Below, one piece after another: positions 46,666 to 54,730 of a stretch of 55,553 nucleotides of DNA. Under the pieces are notes generated by a model. The model searched no databases. It worked only from the letters and a program-made list of their open reading frames with translations, and had not been told where the DNA came from. Origin of the DNA: a virus; the IMG/VR virus record IMGVR_UViG_3300023265_000002, positions 1 through 55,553 of that record. The stretch is one strand, 5' to 3'. Both the position numbers and the translations under genes were made by a program. Positions within the stretch are counted from its first letter, which is position 1. Each line of letters begins with the position of its first letter.

Positions 46666-47025
46666 ATGACACCCCGCGTCGACTGGACCGACCTGCGCGA
46701 GAAACTATGGACCCGGTGCGCCGGACGCTGCGAGGCGTCCGGCCGTCGGCTGGACCCGGAGACCTTCGACGCCCACCACAGGCGGAACAAGGGAATGGGT
46801 GGGACGACCCGTCCCGACCGCGACTGGCTGACGAACCTGCTGGCACTCGACCCGCAGGTGCACAACGGCGGCCCCCGGTCCGTGCACGGCCAGCGCGTCT
46901 GGAGCGAGAGCCGCGGCCTGCTCGTGCCGAAGCACGTCGACGTGGCGGGCTCCTGGCCGTTCCGCCGGTACGACCTGGCCTGGCTCATGCTCGACGACGA
47001 GGGCGGGTACCGCGTGCTGGGCTGA
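46666..47025 (+). CDS. HNH endonuclease
   Basis: 119 aa, ATG 46666 with AGAGGAG eleven bases upstream. Residues 15-25 (TRCAGRCEASG) contain a Cys pair, D35-A-H37-H38-R is the first HNH box, and TNLLALDPQVHNGGPRSVHG near residue 58-77 the second. Phage HNH nucleases often stand near terminase and may assist packaging cleavage; here the neighbours are replication genes. Divergent to the ERF operon. Confidence 0.85.
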   Translation: MTPRVDWTDLREKLWTRCAGRCEASGRRLDPETFDAHHRRNKGMGGTTRPDRDWLTNLLALDPQVHNGGPRSVHGQRVWSESRGLLVPKHVDVAGSWPFRRYDLAWLMLDDEGGYRVLG

Positions 47026-47030
47026 ACAAT

Positions 47031-47054
47031 CCCCCCTGCGACGGGGGGTATTGG
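47031..47054 (+). promoter_or_regulatory. Degenerate operator 15
   Basis: CCCCCCTGCGACGGGGGG followed by TATTGG; no recognisable -35 at the right spacing. The 288 bases from 47026 to 47313 carry no gene but hold two operator-like sites and two hairpins. Confidence 0.45.
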
Positions 47055-47081
47055 TGAAATCGTCGCAGGTCAGAGACGGAA

Positions 47082-47115
47082 CAGGCGCTCGAGGTGATCC
47101 ACCCTCGAGCGCCTG
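47082..47115 (+). terminator. Stem-loop after the HNH gene
   Basis: Perfect 12-bp repeat CAGGCGCTCGAG/CTCGAGCGCCTG with a 10-nt loop. Confidence 0.65.
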
Positions 47116-47165
47116 CCGCCCGCGGGGACGGGCTCCGACCTTCGTGCCGCAGTTCCAGCCAGCGC

Positions 47166-47189
47166 ACCCCCTATCCGAGGGGGTACAGG
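47166..47189 (+). promoter_or_regulatory. Degenerate operator 16 before the antirepressor gene
   Basis: ACCCCCTATCCGAGGGGGTA with TACAGG at the -10 position but a poor -35. It stands 125 bases upstream of the antirepressor start. Confidence 0.45.
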
Positions 47190-47254
47190 CGGAGCGTACA
47201 TCGGCGGTCCGGAGCGCGGTAGATCGACCGTGATAAGTTCGGCAGGCAAAGTAA

Positions 47255-47286
47255 AGGGCCCGCGACGTGGCAAGCGTCCGGGCCCT
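47255..47286 (+). promoter_or_regulatory. Leader hairpin (possible attenuator) before the antirepressor gene
   Basis: AGGGCCCG/CGGGCCCT outer stem and GACG/CGTC inner stem with a 7-nt loop, 28 bases before GTG 47314. It lies between the operator and the ribosome site, where it could act as an attenuator. A second hairpin GTGCTC-GTT-GAGCAC (47316-47330) covers the start region. Confidence 0.45.
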
Positions 47287-47313
47287 CGGAGACACCCTGA
47301 ACGAAGGAAGGGG

Positions 47314-48060
47314 GTGTGCTCGTTGAGCACCCTACCTGATGTACGGCGTAGCCACGAAACCGGCTCGCCCTTCGACGCCCTCCGGCAGTATCGGCCCGAC
47401 GGCACCGAGTTCTGGTCAGGCCGTGACCTCTGCCCGCTGATGGGCTACGGGCGCTGGGAGCGCTTCGCCGACGCGATCGACCGGGCGAAGATCGCAGCGC
47501 GGAACACCGGCATGGACGTGACCAGCCACTTTCGCGCCTCCGCGAAAATGGTCGCACGCTCGCAGGGGGGCGGCACTCCGCAGGAGGACGTCCAGCTCAC
47601 CCGCCAGGCGGCCTACCTGGTGGCCATGAACGGCGACCCGCGCAAGCGGGAGATCGCCGACGCGCAGGCCTACTTCGTGGTGCGCACCATGCAGGCCGAG
47701 GTCGCTGTCCCTGTGCAGCCGACGATGTCCTCCATCGACGTGCTGCGCCACGCCCTCGACCGGATCGAAGAGGCGCAGCAGGAGGCCGCGAACGCAACCC
47801 TGCTGGCGCGCACGGTGACGGCGAGGGTCGACGCGATCGAAGGGCACTACGACGAGTTCGCCGCGCTCGGCTACGCGAAGCTGCACAAGCTTCGGACCGA
47901 CCGGCCGTACCTCATCCGGCTGGGCAAGGCGGCGACCGCGGCCATGCGCACCGAGGGGCAGGAGCCGCGCAAGCGACAGGATGCGACGTTCGGGCAGATC
48001 AACGTCTACCCGACGTGGGCCCTCGACGAGGCGCTGCTGCAGCTCGAGGGCAACGCGTGA
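47314..48060 (+). CDS. DinD/BRO-like phage antirepressor
   Basis: 248 aa from GTG 47314 with GAAGGAAGG directly upstream; TTG 47323 is an alternative. Residues 17-110 are the DinD/BRO-N type domain (FDALRQYRPDGTEFWSGRDL, LMGYGRWERFADAIDRAKIA, QLTRQAAYLVAMNGD and AQAYFVVRT). Such proteins counteract repressors or bind DNA. Residues 150-248 are helical with a basic C-terminal part, probably a second DNA-binding or oligomerisation domain. It precedes the initiator gene with a GTGA overlap. It may lift repression of the operator regulon, an inference. Confidence 0.75.
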   Translation: MCSLSTLPDVRRSHETGSPFDALRQYRPDGTEFWSGRDLCPLMGYGRWERFADAIDRAKIAARNTGMDVTSHFRASAKMVARSQGGGTPQEDVQLTRQAAYLVAMNGDPRKREIADAQAYFVVRTMQAEVAVPVQPTMSSIDVLRHALDRIEEAQQEAANATLLARTVTARVDAIEGHYDEFAALGYAKLHKLRTDRPYLIRLGKAATAAMRTEGQEPRKRQDATFGQINVYPTWALDEALLQLEGNA

Positions 48061-48977
48061 GCACGGTTCGCCGCGTGAACCGGCCGGACGCCGAGTTCAC
48101 CATGATCCGGAACGCGTTTCTCCGGGACGGCTCGCTCAGCTTCCACGCCCGCGGACTCGGCGGTTGGCTGCTCTCCCACTCGGAAGGCTGGGAGTGCAGC
48201 ACGGTCAGCATCGCGAAGCAGGCAGGCATCGGCAGGGACCAGGTTCGGCGTGCGCTGCGCGAGCTTGAGGCCGCGCGCTACTTGCGCCGGACGAGGGTCC
48301 GCACGCAGTCTGGGACGCTCGGCGACGCCGTGTACGAAATCCAGTGCGAGCCCTTCCCGGAGGAGGAAAAGCCCAGCTCAAACCTGCGACTGGAAAATCA
48401 GGCGCTGGTTCCCCCGCCCCTGGTGAGGCCACAGCATAAGAAGACCATTCCTCAGAAGACCAACCCAGAAGACCAACCCTCCGGGGGAGACGGCGCTTCG
48501 CCGCCGCTCGCGGAGACGGTCGTCGATCTCTCCCAGGAGGACCCCGTGCCGCAGGAAGCGTTGTTCGAAGTCGCCCGCCCGCCGAAGCCTCCTCGCCCTC
48601 AAGGCGCTGGGGACGTGGTCGCTGCCTACGTCGTCGCCTACCGCGAGCACCACGCGGACCGCGAGCCGCTCAAGGCCGACCGGGGGCGGGTCGGCCGTGA
48701 CGCGGCACAGATCCTGAACTCCGGGCAGGCGACGGTCGACGAGCTGCTCGCTGCCGCGGCGACGCTGGGCACGACGCAGTGGGCGAACCTCGGCCAGCAG
48801 CTCAAGTTCGAGCGGGACGGCAACCGCGGGGGGCAGCGTGCGGGGCGGGCCCCTGGCATGGCCCCGGCGCTGCCGAACGAGGCACCGGTCTGGGGTGAGC
48901 TGGCGGAGACGCACCGCTTCGACGGGTTCGACGACGCCCTCGAGCAGGCGTTCCTCGAGCGGGTCGCCGATGTCTGA
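48057..48977 (+). CDS. Replication initiator-like protein with winged helix
   Basis: 306 aa from GTG 48057 in a GTGA overlap. Residues 8-100 (FTMIRNAFLRDGSLSFHARG, LLSHSEGWECSTVSIAKQAG, RDQVRRALRELEAARYLRRT) form a clear winged helix as in RepA/DnaD-type initiators. Residues 110-180 are a polar linker; 190-260 are a helical domain (VVAAYVVAYREHHADREPLK, GQATVDELLAAAATL). With the DnaC-like ATPase next door it should open the origin and load the host helicase. Confidence 0.8.
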   Translation: MSTVRRVNRPDAEFTMIRNAFLRDGSLSFHARGLGGWLLSHSEGWECSTVSIAKQAGIGRDQVRRALRELEAARYLRRTRVRTQSGTLGDAVYEIQCEPFPEEEKPSSNLRLENQALVPPPLVRPQHKKTIPQKTNPEDQPSGGDGASPPLAETVVDLSQEDPVPQEALFEVARPPKPPRPQGAGDVVAAYVVAYREHHADREPLKADRGRVGRDAAQILNSGQATVDELLAAAATLGTTQWANLGQQLKFERDGNRGGQRAGRAPGMAPALPNEAPVWGELAETHRFDGFDDALEQAFLERVADV

Positions 48978-48982
48978 CCTAG

Positions 48983-49011
48983 TTGCACCCCCTAACGGTT
49001 GGGGGTACGGT
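48983..49011 (+). promoter_or_regulatory. Operator-promoter 17 (leaderless variant, helicase loader)
   Basis: TTGCAC (48983-48988), 17-nt spacer CCCCTAACGGTTGGGGG, TACGGT (49006-49011), 6 nt before ATG 49018. The palindrome keeps dyad symmetry but has shorter runs, so affinity may differ. Confidence 0.7.
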
Positions 49012-49017
49012 TGGCGC

Positions 49018-49755
49018 ATGGAGGACAGCGACCGCCTGGACGACCGGGTCGGCAAGCTCGCGCACGGCCTGATGGCGCAGGGCTTCCGGGCCCGCGGCCT
49101 CGACCCGCGCCGGATGCCGCGCCTCACCGAGGAGGAGAAGCGCAACGAGGAAGCGCGCGCCTTCGGCGAGTGGCAGCGGGCGAAGGCCGAGATCATGCTC
49201 TCGACGCTGCCCGCCCTCTACCGGGACGCGACGTTCCCGAACACGGCCGAGGGGCGCAAGGCCTTCGGCTGGTGCGACGAGTACCGGCGCGGCATCCGCC
49301 GACCCCTCGCGATCATGGGCCCGGTCGGCACCGGCAAGACGTGGATCGCTGCCGCCGTCGCCCGCGAACTCCTGCTGCGCGGAGCCCCCGCCCCGCACGA
49401 CCCGACCGGGCCCGGCACGCTGCCGGTCCCCGTGCGGTTCATCGCGGTGAACGAGATGCTGCAGTCGCTGCGCCCTGGTAACGAGTCCGTCGACCTGGTG
49501 GCCTACTCGGTGCCGCCCGTGCTGGTGCTCGACGACCTCGGCACCGAGCGGCTGACGGAGTGGGAGTCCGACCAGTTGTTCATGCTGGCCAACGCCCGCG
49601 TGAACGCGCAGCTCCCGATCGTCCTGACGACGAACCTCGAGCCCGCCCAGCTCAAGGCGCGTTACGAGCAGCGCACCGTTCAGCGCCTCTTCGCCGGGGC
49701 CGAGGTCGTGGCCACCCACGGGCAGAGCATCCGCAAGATGCCCGAAGGGTTCTGA
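49018..49755 (+). CDS. DnaC-like helicase loader ATPase
   Basis: 245 aa. ATG 49018 is set by the -10 ending 6 nt upstream. G101-P-V-G-T-G-K-T108 is Walker A, LVLDDLG with D172-D173 is Walker B, and VLTTNLEPAQLKARYEQRTV contains the sensor and Arg region of the DnaC/IstB group. The N-terminal 90 residues are a helical, basic domain that would bind the helicase or initiator. The first 20 residues follow no Shine-Dalgarno. Loads host DnaB-type helicase on phage DNA. Confidence 0.88.
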   Translation: MEDSDRLDDRVGKLAHGLMAQGFRARGLDPRRMPRLTEEEKRNEEARAFGEWQRAKAEIMLSTLPALYRDATFPNTAEGRKAFGWCDEYRRGIRRPLAIMGPVGTGKTWIAAAVARELLLRGAPAPHDPTGPGTLPVPVRFIAVNEMLQSLRPGNESVDLVAYSVPPVLVLDDLGTERLTEWESDQLFMLANARVNAQLPIVLTTNLEPAQLKARYEQRTVQRLFAGAEVVATHGQSIRKMPEGF

Positions 49756-49762
49756 CCAGCAC

Positions 49763-49813
49763 GCCCCCGCGGGACGGCATCCTCCCCTGGTGCCACCCCC
49801 CAGCCCGCGGGGG
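49763..49813 (+). terminator. Stem-loop after the helicase loader gene
   Basis: GCCCCCGCGGG pairs with CCCGCGGGGGC (11 bp), with an inner GGCA/TGCC. It lies between the loader and the endolysin gene. Confidence 0.7.
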
Positions 49814-49845
49814 CCGTGCGCCCCCGATCGCAGAGAGGAACCCGC

Positions 49846-50883
49846 ATGGACGTCGACCACTTGATCGACATCGCCGTTTACAACAAGGTCACCGACTGGC
49901 AGAAGGTCGCGAACGACGGCATCAAGGGCGCGAGCATCAAGGTCAGCCAGCAGGTCAACTACCTGAACCCGCTCGCCGCCAGCCAGTTCGCCGGGGCCAG
50001 GTCGGTCGGCATCGCCGGGGGCGGCTACCACTTCGGCGACCCGCGCGTCTCGGCCGCTCGGCAGGCCAGCTACTTCGTCGCCAACGCCCGCCCACTCGGC
50101 GCGTTCGAACAGGGCGCGCTCGCGCCGATGTACGACGCCGAGAACTGGGAGGGTGGCGGCCTGGTCTGGCCCGACCCGAAGACCCTGAACGACCACATCG
50201 CGGAGCACATCCGCGTGGTGCGTGAGGAGACGGGCGTCCTCGAGCACTTGGTCTACGGCTCGCTGTCCTGGTGGCAGACCGGCTGGATCGACCCGGACCG
50301 CTGGGCTGACGAGCACGTCCTGCTGTGGATCGCGGTCTACAACGGACGGCCCGGCGACCTGCAGGGCTGGGACCACCCGAACGACGCGCTGCACCAGCAC
50401 ACGTCGAAGGGCATCGTCCCCGGAGTCGCTGGGGACGTCGACAAGAACACGACCCTGCGCGGTCGGAAGATCGCGGACCTGACCATCGGCAACACGAAGG
50501 ACGACGACATGAAGCTCACGGACCGGATGGAAAACGCGTGGGGCGGCACCCCGACGATGGAAGAGGTCTTCCGCTACATCGACTGGCGTACCGCGCAGGC
50601 CGCGGAAGGGGTCGAGCAGATCCAGCTCACCCTGAAGGCGCAGGCCGACACCCTCGCGGCCATCTCCGAGGACGCCAACATCGACGCCGAGCGCCTGACC
50701 GCGATCATCAACACGTCGGTGAACGAGGGGCTCGCCCGCGTGCAGGAGGGGCTCGTCGAGATCGTCCGCTCCGCGGTGCACCAGGAGCTGGGCTCCGACA
50801 ACGAAGAGCAGGCCGACCGCATCCTCGACGCCATCGCGCGCCAGCTCGCGAAGAAGGTGCAGCCGCCGAGCCAGTCGCAGTAG
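49846..50883 (+). CDS. Endolysin, GH25 lysozyme (muramidase)
   Basis: 345 aa, ATG 49846 behind GAGAGGA. Residues 5-205 are the GH25 barrel: IDIAVYNKVTDWQKVANDGI, GASIKVSQQVNY and YHFGDPRVSAARQASYFVAN, with the catalytic D97-A-E99 pair after PMY. It cuts the N-acetylmuramyl bonds of peptidoglycan. Residues 225-345 are helical (DAERLTAIINTSVNEGLARV) with no known cell-wall-binding repeat and may oligomerise. It is apart from the membrane-protein genes at 36.7-38.4 kb. Confidence 0.88.
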   Translation: MDVDHLIDIAVYNKVTDWQKVANDGIKGASIKVSQQVNYLNPLAASQFAGARSVGIAGGGYHFGDPRVSAARQASYFVANARPLGAFEQGALAPMYDAENWEGGGLVWPDPKTLNDHIAEHIRVVREETGVLEHLVYGSLSWWQTGWIDPDRWADEHVLLWIAVYNGRPGDLQGWDHPNDALHQHTSKGIVPGVAGDVDKNTTLRGRKIADLTIGNTKDDDMKLTDRMENAWGGTPTMEEVFRYIDWRTAQAAEGVEQIQLTLKAQADTLAAISEDANIDAERLTAIINTSVNEGLARVQEGLVEIVRSAVHQELGSDNEEQADRILDAIARQLAKKVQPPSQSQ

Positions 50884-50898
50884 CCCGACGTCCACCCG

Positions 50899-50936
50899 GT
50901 CAGCCCCCCGTCACCCAGCGTGCACGGGGGGCTGAC
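50899..50936 (+). terminator. Strong terminator after the endolysin gene
   Basis: Perfect 13-bp repeat GTCAGCCCCCCGT/ACGGGGGGCTGAC with a 12-nt loop. Confidence 0.8.
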
Positions 50937-50956
50937 CCCTCTCCGAAGGGGGTGCC

Positions 50957-51439
50957 GTGCACCTCGCCCCGCGACCGACCGACTGGGCAATCCAGATGCC
51001 GTGGCCTCGCCCGCCCATCACCCTCAACGACCGGCACCACATGCGCGAGCGCGCCAGCCTGACCAGGCTCATTCGCAACGACACGAACGTGCTCGCCCTC
51101 GCCGCCCGCCTACCTCAGCTCGACCGCGTCACGCTCGGCCTGATCTGGTACCCCGGCGACAACAAGGTGACCGACGCGGACAACATCGCCCCCACGTTGA
51201 AGGCCGCGATCGACGGACTCCGCGACGCGCACGTCCTGGTCGACGACAACGGTCGCCACGTGCTCACCACCTGGCAGCGGGTGGTGGCCCGCCGCGACGA
51301 CCCGTTCAAGAGCAACCGCCCGCGCGTGCTGCTGGTGGTGCACGACGCCACGGGCGACAATCCGTTGCAGCACTACCCGCCCGCCCACACGGGAAGCCTG
51401 GTCTCCGGCAGCTTTGGACCGGGCTGCGATGGGGGGTAA
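50957..51439 (+). CDS. RusA-like Holliday junction resolvase
   Basis: 160 aa from GTG 50957, with GAAGGGGG upstream. WPRPPITLNDRHHMRERASL near residue 16-35 is the RusA start. D73-A-D75-N-I-A-P-T-L and GLRDAHVLVDDNGRHV (residues about 87-102) carry the acidic residues that bind the catalytic metal. It should cut branched recombination intermediates before packaging. The last ten codons extend into the half-operator promoter of the terminase gene. Confidence 0.85.
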   Translation: MHLAPRPTDWAIQMPWPRPPITLNDRHHMRERASLTRLIRNDTNVLALAARLPQLDRVTLGLIWYPGDNKVTDADNIAPTLKAAIDGLRDAHVLVDDNGRHVLTTWQRVVARRDDPFKSNRPRVLLVVHDATGDNPLQHYPPAHTGSLVSGSFGPGCDGG

Positions 51440-51442
51440 TCT
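51414..51442 (+). promoter_or_regulatory. Promoter with half-operator before the terminase genes
   Basis: TTGGAC (51414-51419), 17-nt spacer ending GATGGGGGG, TAATCT (51437-51442). Only the right half of the palindrome is kept. Start of transcription would be near 51449, giving a 34-nt leader. Confidence 0.6.
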
Positions 51443-51482
51443 CGACGCATCAAGATCCGTTCGACCGAGGAGCGTGCCAACG

Positions 51483-52055
51483 ATGAGTGATCGGCTCGTG
51501 CCACGGAAGAAATGCGGAGCCAAGACCCGCACCGAGGACAAGCACCCGTGCGGGCAGTGGCCGGAGAAGGGCACCAACCGCTGCCGCTTCCACGGCGGAC
51601 GCTCGCCGCAGGTGAAGGCGAAGGCCGCGGCGAACCTCGAGGAGGAGCGCGTCGAGGAGGGCGCGCTCCGCCTGCTCCGGAAGATGAAGATCGAGCCCGT
51701 CGACAACCCGCTGCAGGCGCTGCACGACCTGGCAGGCACCGTGCTCGCCTGGCAGAAGGTCATGCAGAAGATGGTCAACGACCTGGCCGAGGTGCGTTAC
51801 CGCGGCCTCGACAGCGAGCAGATTCGCGGCGAGGTGCTCCTGTTCGAACGCTCGATGGACCGTGCCGCGAGCGTGCTCACGTCGATGGCCCGGCTCGACA
51901 TCGACGCGCGCCTCGTGCGCATCAGCGAGCGGCAGGCCGAGCTGGTCGAGCAGGCGCTCATGGCCGGAATGTACGACGCCCACCTGCCGCCGGCGCTGAT
52001 GGAGAAGACCATCGGCGCAACCGTCGTCCACCTGCGCGCGCTGGCTGCGAGCTGA
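51483..52055 (+). CDS. Terminase small subunit-like protein
   Basis: 190 aa, ATG 51483, with GAGGAGC twelve bases upstream. Residues 9-40 (CGAKTRTEDKHPCGQWPEKG, then CRFHGGRSP) are the zinc-binding start of many actinophage small terminases. Residues 45-190 are helical (NLEEERVEEGALRLLRKMKI, QIRGEVLLFERSMDRAASVL) as an oligomer ring. It would recognise the pac/cos site and deliver DNA to the large subunit, which starts two bases after its stop. Confidence 0.75.
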   Translation: MSDRLVPRKKCGAKTRTEDKHPCGQWPEKGTNRCRFHGGRSPQVKAKAAANLEEERVEEGALRLLRKMKIEPVDNPLQALHDLAGTVLAWQKVMQKMVNDLAEVRYRGLDSEQIRGEVLLFERSMDRAASVLTSMARLDIDARLVRISERQAELVEQALMAGMYDAHLPPALMEKTIGATVVHLRALAAS

Positions 52056-52056
52056 C

Positions 52057-53856
52057 GTGACGTCCGCGCTGTTCTCGCGCCTCGCGGACCGGTTCGAACA
52101 ACGGGTGAACCCGAAGCCGAACGAGACCCTGCTCCGCTTCCCCACCCCCGGCGAGCTGGCGCGCTTCGTCCGCAACGACACGGTTCAGACCCCGATGCTG
52201 GACAAGTTCGACGAGGCCATCGTCCTCGCCGACAAGGGCGAGCAGCGACGTTGGATCATCAACTGCCCCCCGCAGGAGGGCAAGAGCACCCGCGCGCAGG
52301 CGGCCGCCCTGTGGCTACTGCTGCGCGACCCGACCAGGCGCATCGCGTTCGCCTCCTACGAGCAGTCCCTCGCCCGCGTGTCCGGCCTCGCCGTGCGCCA
52401 GTACCTCGAGACGCACGGCTCCGGCTACCTCGGCGCTCGCCGCGACGCGGACCGGAAGGACGTCCTCGGCCTCGCGCTGGACCCGGTCCGCGGCGAGGCG
52501 ACGAAGTGGGCGCTCGCGAAGACCCCTACCCTCCCGCTGCCCGGAGGCGTGATCAGCGTCGGTGTGGGCTCCGGCTTCACCGGCCGTCCGGCGGACGTCC
52601 TGTTCATCGACGACCCGATCAAGGACGCGCAGGCCGCGGACTCGCCGAAGATCCGGCAGAACGTGATCGACTGGTACCTCGCCGTCGCGTCGACCCGCCT
52701 GTCCTCCGACGCGATCGTGATCGTGGTCCAGACCAGGTGGCACGAGCAGGATCTCGCGGGGTGGCTCGAGGCCGAGGACGACCCGGACGAGCCCGCCTGG
52801 CGGAAGGTGGCCGTCGCCGCGCAGGCGATGAAGCCCGACCCGGAGGCGCAGCCCCCGATCGGCGAGGACCCCCTCGGCCGCAAGCCCGGCGAGTTCATGA
52901 TCTCGGCTCGAGGCCGGACCGCCGAGGACTGGGAGAAGATCAAGAAAGCCCAGGGTCGCGGCACCTCGCGCTGGTGGTTCGCGATGTACCAGCAGCGCCC
53001 CGCCCCGCCCGCGGGCGGCGTGTTCCAGCGCGAGTGGTTCCGGCGCGACCGGCTCACCGAGCGGCCGCCGATGAAGCGCACCCTCGTGATGGTGGACCCT
53101 GCGGACAACGAGGGCGACGGCGACGAGGCGGGCATCATCGTCGGCGGCGTGTCGACCGACGGCCGGTATGCCGTGCTCGCCGACTGGTCCGGGCACTACA
53201 CGATCGACCAGTGGTTCCGGCGCGCCTACCTCGCGTGCTTCGAGTTCGACGCCTCCGCCGTGTGCTGGGAGGCCAGCCTCTCCGGCCTTCGTCGCTCGGC
53301 GGCCTCGACGTGGAAGCGCGTCCGCGAGGAGGCGCGCGTCCTGGTCGCCGCGTGGAAGCACGTGCACGGGGAAGACGCCGTGTTCCCGGAGCGCGACCAG
53401 CACCCGCGTGCCGCCGTGCTGGTGGTCGCCTGCGAGATGCTCGCCCGCGAGGAGGACGACAAGCAGGACGCGATGGCGCAGCGGCAGAAACTGGTCCAGC
53501 TCTGGCCGTACGTGCGCGCCATCCGCTCCGCCCCGCGCACCGGGCCCCCGCTCAAGTCGGTCACGGCGAAGGGCAGCAAGACGCAGCGCGCCGAGTTCAT
53601 CGCCCCGCTGTACGACAACCGCGAGGTGTCCCACGTCGGGCACCTCGCCCAGCTCGAACACGAGATGTCCACATGGCAGGTCACCCAGAAGTCGCCCAAC
53701 CGGATGGACGCGAACGTCCACCTGCTCACGGAGCTGTCGCGCTCCGACGGCGGCTCGCTGCAGCGGGCGTCCGGCCCGGACCTGCAGCGTCACGGGGGCG
53801 TGCGCCAGGCGCAGCAGGTGCCCACGACCAGCGTCGGTAGCAGGGGGTGGCGATGA
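52057..53856 (+). CDS. Terminase large subunit
   Basis: 599 aa from GTG 52057, right after the small subunit. N-terminal ATPase: N69-C-P-P-Q-E-G75-K76-S77-T is Walker A, LFID185-D186 Walker B. C-terminal nuclease: MVD347PADNEGDGD, with the acidic residues of the RNase H-like site, continues to about residue 560. Pumps DNA into the prohead through the portal and cuts it. The tail is low complexity. The stop overlaps the next ATG (ATGA). Confidence 0.93.
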   Translation: MTSALFSRLADRFEQRVNPKPNETLLRFPTPGELARFVRNDTVQTPMLDKFDEAIVLADKGEQRRWIINCPPQEGKSTRAQAAALWLLLRDPTRRIAFASYEQSLARVSGLAVRQYLETHGSGYLGARRDADRKDVLGLALDPVRGEATKWALAKTPTLPLPGGVISVGVGSGFTGRPADVLFIDDPIKDAQAADSPKIRQNVIDWYLAVASTRLSSDAIVIVVQTRWHEQDLAGWLEAEDDPDEPAWRKVAVAAQAMKPDPEAQPPIGEDPLGRKPGEFMISARGRTAEDWEKIKKAQGRGTSRWWFAMYQQRPAPPAGGVFQREWFRRDRLTERPPMKRTLVMVDPADNEGDGDEAGIIVGGVSTDGRYAVLADWSGHYTIDQWFRRAYLACFEFDASAVCWEASLSGLRRSAASTWKRVREEARVLVAAWKHVHGEDAVFPERDQHPRAAVLVVACEMLAREEDDKQDAMAQRQKLVQLWPYVRAIRSAPRTGPPLKSVTAKGSKTQRAEFIAPLYDNREVSHVGHLAQLEHEMSTWQVTQKSPNRMDANVHLLTELSRSDGGSLQRASGPDLQRHGGVRQAQQVPTTSVGSRGWR

Positions 53857-54296
53857 CCCGCCGAGTTCCGCACCAGCCGTCCGCGATCATGCTGCAGGTC
53901 GAGACCCTGCCGTCCGGCGGCTACCGGTTCAGCAGCCCGCAGGCGCGCGGCTGGGCTGCTGTGGCGGCAAACCCTGGGGACGTCCTGCGCAGCCTGCACA
54001 CGGCCTTTCAGGAGGTGCAGATCGCGTCCTACGCGCGGGCCCGCGCGGAGGTCTACGACCTGGACGCGCTCACGGCGCACGTGCCCGGCGACCCTCTGGC
54101 GGCCGCGCCACAGCAGCGCATCCGCCGGCCGCGCAACCCGAACACCCGGCGCACCCACTCGCCCGCGGACTGGTCGAAGATGACCGACCAGTCCGGCACC
54201 CGCTGGCGCTCGCCGTCGGGGCGCATGTACCGCGAGGACACGGCGACAGTGCGCAACATGGTCGCCAAGAGGACGGCGCTCGGCCTCCCCATCTAG
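53853..54296 (+). CDS. Hypothetical protein following terminase, 147 aa
   Basis: ATG 53853 in an ATGA overlap. Residues 12-60 (SAIMLQVETLPSGGYRFSSP, VAANPGDVLRSLHTAFQEV) are alpha/beta, similar in outline to small HicB-like or ssrAB-like domains but without clear identity. The basic middle (RIRRPRNPNTRRTH) and tail may contact DNA. It is coupled to terminase, so it may belong to packaging. Confidence 0.65.
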   Translation: MTRRVPHQPSAIMLQVETLPSGGYRFSSPQARGWAAVAANPGDVLRSLHTAFQEVQIASYARARAEVYDLDALTAHVPGDPLAAAPQQRIRRPRNPNTRRTHSPADWSKMTDQSGTRWRSPSGRMYREDTATVRNMVAKRTALGLPI

Positions 54297-54323
54297 ACCC
54301 CCCACGGTGGGGGGTGCTAACGT
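54294..54323 (+). promoter_or_regulatory. Operator-promoter 19 (leaderless)
   Basis: TAGACC (54294-54299) as a weak -35, 18-nt spacer with CCCCCCACGGTGGGGGG shifted left by two bases, TAACGT (54318-54323), 6 nt before ATG 54330. Confidence 0.7.
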
Positions 54324-54329
54324 GGTGAC

Positions 54330-54656
54330 ATGAAAACTGCAGCAGTCGCCCTCCCGCGCAGGGGAGCCATCGCGGCACTCGAGGACTACGGGTTCGGGCA
54401 CAAGGTCCGGAGCGGCCGATCCACGTACACGCTGACGACCGGGTTATTCCGAATCCGGGCGTCCTGGTCGGCGGCATCCGGGGATAACGCCGTGCTCACC
54501 ATTGCCATGCGGGACGGCAAGGGCGCCTACGTGGACATCAGCCGATCCGAGCTTGCCGTCCCGTTCGACGACCCGCGCACCAGCGGCGAGGTCGCTCGCG
54601 CAGCGCTGGCTTTCGCTCGCAACGTCGAGGCCTACTGGGGTTACGGCGGCGACTAG
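54330..54656 (+). CDS. Small leaderless protein, 108 aa
   Basis: ATG 54330, 6 nt after the -10. Unlike the others it starts ATGAAAACT. Alternates helix and strands (TYTLTTGLFRIRASWSAASG, LTIAMRDGKGAYVDISRSEL), a compact alpha/beta fold. Single-gene cassette without its own terminator before the next operator. Function unknown; coding has more A/T at the third position than neighbours, hinting at recent gain. Confidence 0.7.
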   Translation: MKTAAVALPRRGAIAALEDYGFGHKVRSGRSTYTLTTGLFRIRASWSAASGDNAVLTIAMRDGKGAYVDISRSELAVPFDDPRTSGEVARAALAFARNVEAYWGYGGD

Positions 54657-54663
54657 TTCCGAC

Positions 54664-54693
54664 TTGACACCCCCCAATGATGGGGGGTACGGT
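54664..54693 (+). promoter_or_regulatory. Operator-promoter 20 (with leader)
   Basis: TTGACA (54664-54669), 18-nt spacer CCCCCCAATGATGGGGGG, TACGGT (54688-54693). The start codon is 37 bases on, behind GAGAGGAAC. Confidence 0.85.
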
Positions 54694-54730
54694 TGCGGAG
54701 CACGGCAAGCAACCGAGAGGAACACCCCGA

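Noticed and set aside
663-54693. Repeated palindromes as a CRISPR array or transposon ends
   Set aside because: Copies are widely dispersed, have no regular spacers, occur in both orientations and coincide with -35/-10 elements and gene starts. They are operator-promoters.
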